From contig JAUCNG010388035.1 of NCBI GenBank assembly GCA_032353305.1, positions 1 to 10,936 of the forward strand: a DNA stretch of 10,936 nucleotides, written 5' to 3'. Below are positions 9,801 through 10,936 of this stretch, in pieces. Source of the DNA: Cephalothrix spiralis. Lineage: Eukaryota; Nemertea; Palaeonemertea; Archinemertea; Cephalotrichidae. Both the position numbers and the translations under genes were made by a program. The notes below the pieces were generated by a model. That model was not told the origin of the DNA. It saw only the letters and a list, made by a program, of their open reading frames with translations, and searched no databases. Every line of letters begins with the position of its first letter. The first letter of the stretch is position 1.

Positions 9801-10936
9801 TTCACACAAAAAAACCACATAATTGTGTTTTTTATGCTACGCGCAGTCAAGGTGTTCCGGAAAGAACTTATAAAGCTATAGCCCCCAATTTTCCCACTTA
9901 CTGTCCAAAGAGCCCGGCAATAACTACTGATATAAAAATTCAAAATAAAAAGTTGAACATTTTAATGCAATTTTAGTTGATTAAAATTCTAAATATCTAA
10001 TATTTTATTTTTGTCTTCCAACTCTTTTATCCAAATTCTTTATCAAATTTTGGTACTTTTCCAGGCGTCGATCCATCCGACACCGGAAGTCAAGCTAATA
10101 CAATTGAAATGTATTCCGGTGGTACAGTCTTCCCTAATCCTATTCCAGATGAAACCAAAACATATTCCAGTTACGACAGAAGTTTAGAAGACTTCAGTGA
10201 TGATCTATATAAAAACTACAGAGAGGTGAATTTAAGTATTGTACGTTATTTTGCTTCTGTATGCATGCAAAAGTAGAATAGGGCCTATTTTATCGGTCCC
10301 GCCGAAGAGTTAGCTAGGCAATTTGATTGGTTTTAAGCTTTAGCTCTAAATGTTGTAATAAGAAAAAAATTATTAGAGTGCTCATATGGAAAAATCATAT
10401 TAATTGCTAAAACTGATCATGTTTTCGCTTTGCTAAGCTGAATATTTGCATACACAAGGGCCCTATTTTTTTAACGCCATTATAGAGCACCCCTGTAATT
10501 TTTTCAATTTTAATGGATTTTTCCAAAAAATTTGGGGAATTAACATTAATCAGTTTAAAAAAGGGGGAGTAGCATTTAAATGCGTAGCGTGTATGAAAGG
10601 TTGCCCGCTTCGGATACTACATCAAGAGTTTATGGGTGGCCTTTTTCTGAAAAAATAAAGACGGTTACCTGTTTGTGAAAATTTTAAAATCGCTCGGCTG
10701 AAGGTTGCCTGCCTCTGATACTATGTAGAGAGTTAATTGATGACCCCTATTGTAAAAAAAATTTTGTCGTTTATACGGCCAGAATTTTTTAATGTATCAT
10801 TGTTTCATAATTCATAAACGTGAATTCGTTATCTAAAACTGATTCCTTTTCTTTCTTTTAGGATGAAACTTATCCTCTAAGAACTGGTCCATACTCGCCT
10901 ACACGTTCAGACGGATCTTCAGGTGGGGATAGTCCG
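656..10936 (+). CDS. Nephrin/Sns/Hibris-like Ig-FN3 transmembrane receptor, partial gene (8 exons)
   Basis: Joined exons 656-838, 1569-1871, 3533-3811, 4391-4693, 5332-5616, 5977-6174, 10065-10225 and 10862-10936 give 595 complete codons without a stop. Domain order is half an Ig, a cysteine-free Ig, two disulfide Igs, FN3 (about residues 356-450), a transmembrane helix (about 468-493) and a cytoplasmic tail. A row of Ig domains followed by a single FN3 before the membrane is the hallmark of nephrin, Drosophila Sns and Hbs and C. elegans SYG-2. The tail stretch SQANTIEMY resembles what I recall of Sns-type tails. Family members are single-pass adhesion receptors that bind Neph/Kirre/Rst partners in trans and signal to actin. 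The signal peptide, the N-terminal Igs and the C-terminus are outside the window. The family call is firm; orthology to sns versus hbs versus nephrin is not resolvable here, so I give no symbol. Confidence 0.88.
839..1568 (+). other. Intron between exons a and b
   Basis: A 730-bp intron, GTAAGT...TTTCAG, phase 1. It contains a GC-rich GCGCCTTCGGCGC hairpin near 1048-1060 and an imperfect foldback at about 1098-1266. The rest (1270-1560) is AT-rich with nothing recognisable. The open stretches 755-1105 and 987-1241 run across the splice donor and hairpin and look like chance. Confidence 0.8.
1098..1266. repeat. Imperfect foldback with an 18-bp perfect palindrome at its centre
   Basis: The outer arms (AATAAAAgTaAgCG... 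from about 1101 and the reverse complement of ...CGTTAAGTTTTATT near 1254-1266) and the inner AACGAACG / CGTTCGTT blocks (about 1132 and 1230) pair with scattered mismatches. The apex contains CAAGAATATATATTCTTG (1179-1196), a perfect 18-bp palindrome. It is probably a decayed hairpin transposon. Confidence 0.5.
1569..1871 (+). CDS. Exon b: Ig-like domain lacking both cysteines
   Basis: Acceptor TGCATTTCAG ends at 1568 and donor GTGAGT starts at 1872. The exon is 303 bp, phase 1-1, residues 61-161. The fold is recognisable: it starts YPPRF, then VEEGQNLILNLTSEANP, the core Trp in KYEWFKDG (residue 98), LLNITSV, the tyrosine corner SDVGQY (137-141), and AENEQG before the G strand. The exon contains no cysteine at all. 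Alignment with the next Ig exon puts Leu85 at the B-strand Cys and Val143 at the F-strand Cys. Three N-glycosylation sequons are present (NLT at 84, NIT at 129, NFS at 153). A run of four arginines at residues 111-114 lies between the C-C' region and strand D. An ATG at 1520 is in frame upstream but lies within the intron, before the acceptor, so I do not use it as a start. Confidence 0.9.
2195..2312. mobile_element. MITE-like inverted repeat
   Basis: ATATCAAAATATGGGGGTGG (from 2195) pairs with TTTCCACCCACATC...GATAT (ending 2312), with 21 of 23 terminal positions complementary. A second symmetric block further in (ATCAATTATCAGAA against TTCTGATATTTGAT) extends the pairing with gaps. The unit is 118 bp with no ORF. 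No clear target-site duplication is visible. Confidence 0.6.
2524..2563. repeat. AT-rich palindrome
   Basis: AATGAATATCTAT (2524-2536) and ATAGATATTCATT (2551-2563) are exact 13-bp inverted repeats around a TTAATTAA-rich loop. This is simple cruciform-prone sequence within an intron. Confidence 0.65.
2698..2709. promoter_or_regulatory. CRE-like palindrome TGACGTCA
   Basis: AGTGACGTCACT is a perfect 12-bp palindrome with the full consensus cAMP-response element TGACGTCA at 2700-2707, recognised by CREB/ATF bZIP factors. It lies in an intron. An 8-bp match can arise by chance, so function is unproven. Confidence 0.3.
2951..2977. repeat. GC-rich hairpin
   Basis: TGACCCAGCC - AGGTA - GGCTGGGGTC can form a 9-10 bp stem with one bulge and a 5-base loop, GC-rich in an AT-rich intron. 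It directly follows a smaller symmetric stretch, GGGGTATGATAGTTACCCC (2933-2951). Role unknown. Confidence 0.45.
3533..3811 (+). CDS. Exon c: Ig domain (penultimate)
   Basis: Acceptor TTTTCTTTTCCAG ends at 3532 and donor GTGAGT starts at 3812. The exon is 279 bp, phase 1-1, about residues 162-254. It is a complete Ig domain: the B strand ATLECQADANP has the first Cys, the C strand MIMWSRPNF has the core Trp, STLTIKNVKPEDSGMFTC gives strand E, the D-x-G-x-F corner and the second Cys, and NNGIGGAA leads to the G strand ending LIMK. Phe replaces the usual corner Tyr. The one-exon, phase 1-1 layout is typical of Ig modules in this superfamily. It would correspond to Ig7 of nephrin, by position only. 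Confidence 0.92.
3951..4018 (-). mobile_element. tRNA-derived SINE-like head
   Basis: On the minus strand, GGTTCAATTCC (complement of 3963-3973) matches the Pol III B box GGTTCRANNCC. TAGCGGCTGGG (complement of 4006-4016) matches an A box with one mismatch. The two are about 32 bp apart, as in tRNA genes. Between them ACTG...CAGT could form a short anticodon-like stem. The acceptor arms do not pair, so this is a tRNA-derived repeat or pseudo-tRNA rather than a working tRNA. The adjoining 260-bp repeat starts at 4021, but its second copy lacks this head. Confidence 0.5.
4021..4284 (+). repeat. Dispersed ~260-bp repeat, copy 1
   Basis: It runs from TGAACGTTCAG to GATGCTGCTTTT and matches 5677-5935 in the same orientation. 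Long shared blocks include TTTATAAAAACATTGTTTTC, ACACTTTTAATAACAACAGC, TAGTTCACTTATTGTTCACT and TTATTTTCACTGCAGTTCAG. The first 50 bp are less similar. It ends with a hairpin (about 4191-4251). It has no ORF and is probably a non-autonomous transposable element. Confidence 0.8.
4391..4693 (+). CDS. Exon d: Ig domain (membrane-proximal)
   Basis: Acceptor GTTTTTTCAG ends at 4390 and donor GTAAGT starts at 4694. The exon is 303 bp, phase 1-1, about residues 255-355. It opens with FAPIADKSSPFTKAASEIGT. Strand B KIRCRARGAP has the first Cys, ISFSWTKN the core Trp, and YGLYLCLVSNDLGTD the tyrosine corner and second Cys. The wording 'SPxxTKAAS...CRARGAP...W' is what the last Ig of nephrin/Sns proteins looks like, as far as I recall the family. 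Possible N-glycosylation sequons are NST and NTT. The start FTKAASEIGT is out of frame with the longer open stretch 4271-4561, which is a chance overlap. Confidence 0.92.
4694..5331 (+). other. Intron between exons d and e
   Basis: A 638-bp intron, GTAAGT...ATTTTTAG, phase 1. Its first third holds two tRNA-like B-box segments (4741-4920); the rest is AT-rich with nothing definite. The minus-strand open stretch 4732-4914 simply overlies the repeats. Confidence 0.85.
4741..4920 (+). mobile_element. Two tandem tRNA-like (SINE) segments
   Basis: GTAGGTTCGAGAC (4758-4770) and GTAGGTTCGAACC (4879-4891) both carry a Pol III B box; the second is a perfect GGTTCGAACCC. Each is followed by a related tail: CTAACCTGACCTCCCA (4794-4809) and CTAATCTGACGTCCCA (4898-4913). 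An A-box-like TAGGTACAGTGG (4846-4857) precedes the second B box. The copies differ by a roughly 17-bp length change between B box and tail. They look like two decayed members of one SINE family, not functional tRNA genes. Confidence 0.5.
5332..5616 (+). CDS. Exon e: fibronectin type III domain
   Basis: Acceptor TGTATTTTTAG ends at 5331 and donor GTAAGT starts at 5617. The exon is 285 bp, phase 1-1, residues 356-450. It is a whole FN3 module: SKPYAPTDLRVVNVTHDTIV for strands A-B, LAWAPGFNGG with the core Trp, FRVRYLEE for strand C, then the GLGALGRGTEYKLTVMAHN consensus with its Tyr, and LGTGPPSNELTAKT closing the module. It has no cysteine, as usual, and one sequon (NVT). A single FN3 between the last Ig and the membrane is diagnostic for the nephrin branch and separates it from the shorter Neph/Kirre/Rst branch, which lacks FN3. 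Confidence 0.94.
5617..5976 (+). other. Intron between exons e and f
   Basis: A 360-bp intron, GTAAGT...CTACAG, phase 1. About 70 percent of it is copy 2 of the dispersed repeat (5677-5935), which ends about 40 bp before the acceptor. Confidence 0.88.
5677..5935 (+). repeat. Dispersed ~260-bp repeat, copy 2
   Basis: It is the counterpart of 4021-4284, same orientation, starting TGAACGTTCAG and ending GATGCTGCTTTTT. Compared with copy 1 it lacks the AGGCCTGAG segment before the hairpin and differs in the 5' 50 bp and in the 3' stretch after TGCAGTTCAG. The copies therefore look like separate old insertions rather than a recent duplication. Confidence 0.8.
5977..6174 (+). CDS. Exon f: transmembrane helix and juxtamembrane basic segment
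   Basis: Acceptor CTCTCTACTACAG ends at 5976 and donor GTACTT starts at 6175. The exon is 198 bp, phase 1-1, residues 451-516. A short acidic stalk (WTVPKDEQLTSATDE) is followed by a hydrophobic helix from about residue 468 to 493 (PLIFVLSFCAGAMVFLGINV and a further LLILYLI), then the strongly basic stop-transfer segment RKRRRK on the cytoplasmic side. One Cys (475) and one Asn (485) sit in the helix, and a Cys follows in the juxtamembrane region. The donor GTACTT is poorer than the others in this gene. Reading through it meets a stop after two residues (TAG at 6180-6182), so retention would give a receptor with almost no tail. Confidence 0.92.
6411..6443. repeat. Perfect hairpin GGTGAAAATAGC / GCTATTTTCACC
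   Basis: Exact 12-bp inverted repeats (6411-6422 and 6432-6443) enclose a 9-base loop. The same stem, with small changes, occurs at 4212-4242, 5855-5886 and 6937-6969. Downstream, GTAGAAGTTGTTTTATA resembles GCAGAAGTTATTATAT after the fourth copy, so the homology extends beyond the stem. Confidence 0.75.
6937..6969. repeat. Related hairpin GTGAAAGTAGC / GCTATTTTCAC
   Basis: Eleven-base arms with one mismatch enclose an 11-base loop. The flank CACTGTAGC matches the CACTGCAG after the hairpins in the dispersed repeat copies, linking this to the same element family. Confidence 0.65.
7030..7449 (+). other. Unexplained open, GC-richer island inside the large intron
   Basis: This is the longest stop-free stretch in the window that no recognised domain explains (139 codons). 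Its core 7058-7246 is about 48 percent GC by hand count, well above its surroundings. The core is bounded by TTGTTAG (acceptor-like, ending 7057) and GTAAGC (donor-like, from 7247) and is 189 bp, a multiple of three. In phase 1 it would fit between exons f and g without breaking the frame, adding residues such as AEPQTGSPGYTRIVYHA and a Cys-rich end (CGCNC). However, the pyrimidine tract is poor, a second plus frame and one minus frame are also open across the core, and I recognise no family. It could be an alternative exon, a decayed transposon fragment or chance. Confidence 0.3.
8341..8379. repeat. Imperfect hairpin around GTTTTCGAAAAC
   Basis: TGAAATTTCTAAACTGTTTT pairs imperfectly with AAAACCGTAAAATTTCA around a central TTTTCGAAAA. 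A related palindrome, TGAAAACGGTTTTCA, lies at 8476-8490. Role unknown. Confidence 0.4.
8422..8468. repeat. Two-unit direct repeat, 26-bp period
   Basis: CTGAAAATTGTCATATTTTT plus one further T occurs exactly at 8422-8442 and 8448-8468, separated by five bases. Exact identity over 21 bp suggests a fairly recent local duplication. Confidence 0.75.
9362..9425. repeat. Two-unit tandem repeat, 32-bp period
   Basis: ACATGCATAAT starts at 9364 and 9396, and TTGAGATGCAC at 9380 and 9412, both 32 bp apart. A further TGAGATGC at 9328 suggests an older partial unit. Confidence 0.75.
10065..10225 (+). CDS. Exon g: cytoplasmic tail, ANTIEMY segment
   Basis: Acceptor TACTTTTCCAG ends at 10064 and donor GTGAAT starts at 10226. 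The exon is 161 bp, enters in phase 1 and leaves in phase 0, residues 517-570. It encodes GVDPSDTGSQANTIEMYSGG followed by a Pro- and Tyr-containing stretch (FPNPIPDETKTYSSYDRS) and an acidic end with DLYKNYRE. Five tyrosines in about 54 residues are possible phosphorylation sites. Nephrin-family tails signal through phosphotyrosine and Nck/Dock-type adaptors, but I see no clear YDxV motif here. The SxxNTIEMY block resembles insect Sns tails from memory. The donor is inferred from the clean join to the next exon; read-through would add 16 residues and stop at a TAG near 10276. Confidence 0.82.
10226..10861 (+). other. Intron between exons g and h
   Basis: A 636-bp intron, GTGAAT...TTCTTTTAG, and the only phase-0 intron in the window. 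It contains a diverged direct repeat (about 10580-10765). The open stretch 10446-10658 overlies this repeat and is not called as a gene. Confidence 0.75.
10580..10765. repeat. Diverged two-unit tandem repeat, 104-bp period
   Basis: GAAAGGTTGCCCGCTTCGGATACTAC (split here as GAAAGGTTGCCCGC then TTCGGATACTAC, from 10595) is matched by GAAGGTTGCC then TGCCTCTGATACTAT from 10700. AGAGTT follows in both, as do GA-plus-A-rich ends. The spacing AGGTTGCC to AGGTTGCC is 104 bp. An exact 12-bp palindrome, GCATTTAAATGC (10573-10584), precedes unit 1. Confidence 0.6.
10862..10936 (+). CDS. Exon h: cytoplasmic tail, cut by the window edge
   Basis: Acceptor TTTCTTTCTTTTAG, a strong pyrimidine tract, ends at 10861. 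Phase 0 gives 25 codons (residues 571-595): DETYPLRTGPYSPTRSDGSS and GGDSP, open to the last base. It holds two tyrosines and a PYSPTR segment that fits a minimal PxxP (SH3-ligand-like) pattern. Low-complexity Ser/Gly/Asp composition fits a disordered receptor tail. The true end of the exon and of the protein is outside the window. Confidence 0.75.

Larger units (their letters stand above)
6175..10064 (+). other. Large intron between exons f and g
   Basis: A 3890-bp intron, by far the longest here, GTACTT...TTTTCCAG, phase 1. It holds two small hairpins of one family (6411-6443 and 6937-6969), a GC-richer open island (7030-7449), a 26-bp-period repeat (8422-8468), a hairpin at 8341-8379 and a 32-bp-period repeat (9362-9425). 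Otherwise 7450-8340, 8500-9320 and 9430-10050 are AT-rich and I recognise nothing there. The open stretches at 7956-8156, 8557-8766, and on the minus strand at 9161-9403 and 9734-9943 show no family resemblance. Confidence 0.8.

Noticed and set aside
8557-9943. Several 69-80 codon open stretches on both strands
   Set aside because: AT-rich, low-information sequences with no motif, splice support or neighbour logic; lengths are unremarkable.
1-10936. CRISPR array, bacterial operon or integrated virus
   Set aside because: There are no regularly spaced identical repeats, no closely packed ORFs and no recognisable reverse transcriptase, integrase, capsid or transposase sequence.

Overview
The window looks like nuclear DNA from an invertebrate animal: AT-rich, intron-dominated, and rich in short hairpin elements, with no operon-like packing and no complete gene. 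The only protein-coding gene I can support is on the plus strand. It is the 3' half of a cell-surface receptor of the nephrin / Sticks-and-stones / Hibris family (immunoglobulin superfamily). Both ends lie outside the window. An arthropod or related animal is my best guess, from the insect Sns/Hbs-like cytoplasmic tail. That placement is an inference and not certain.

Eight exons join into one open frame of 595 complete codons: 656-838, 1569-1871, 3533-3811, 4391-4693, 5332-5616, 5977-6174, 10065-10225 and 10862-10936. All introns begin with GT and end with AG. Every junction is phase 1 except the last, which is phase 0. In order the exons encode the second half of an Ig domain, an Ig-like domain with no cysteine, two ordinary Ig domains, one fibronectin type III domain, a transmembrane helix with a basic stop-transfer segment, and a tyrosine- and serine-rich cytoplasmic tail that continues past the right edge. 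This is the membrane-proximal architecture of nephrin-family adhesion receptors, which act in cell-cell recognition such as myoblast fusion, filtration slits and eye or synapse patterning.

The introns carry most of the other structure: a 131-bp MITE-like inverted repeat at the left edge; foldbacks at about 435-605, 1098-1266 and 2195-2312; two copies of a roughly 260-bp dispersed repeat (4021-4284 and 5677-5935); four related small hairpins with GTGAAAATAGC-type stems; tRNA-derived SINE-like segments (3951-4018 and 4741-4920); and several short direct repeats. The 3.9-kb intron 6175-10064 holds an unexplained GC-richer, stop-free island (7030-7449) that could be an alternative exon or a transposon relic.

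I see no CRISPR array, operon or multi-gene system. The most interesting points are the cysteine-free Ig domain at the place where nephrins are described as having a 'spacer', the possible short-tail isoform, and the 7.0-7.4 kb island.
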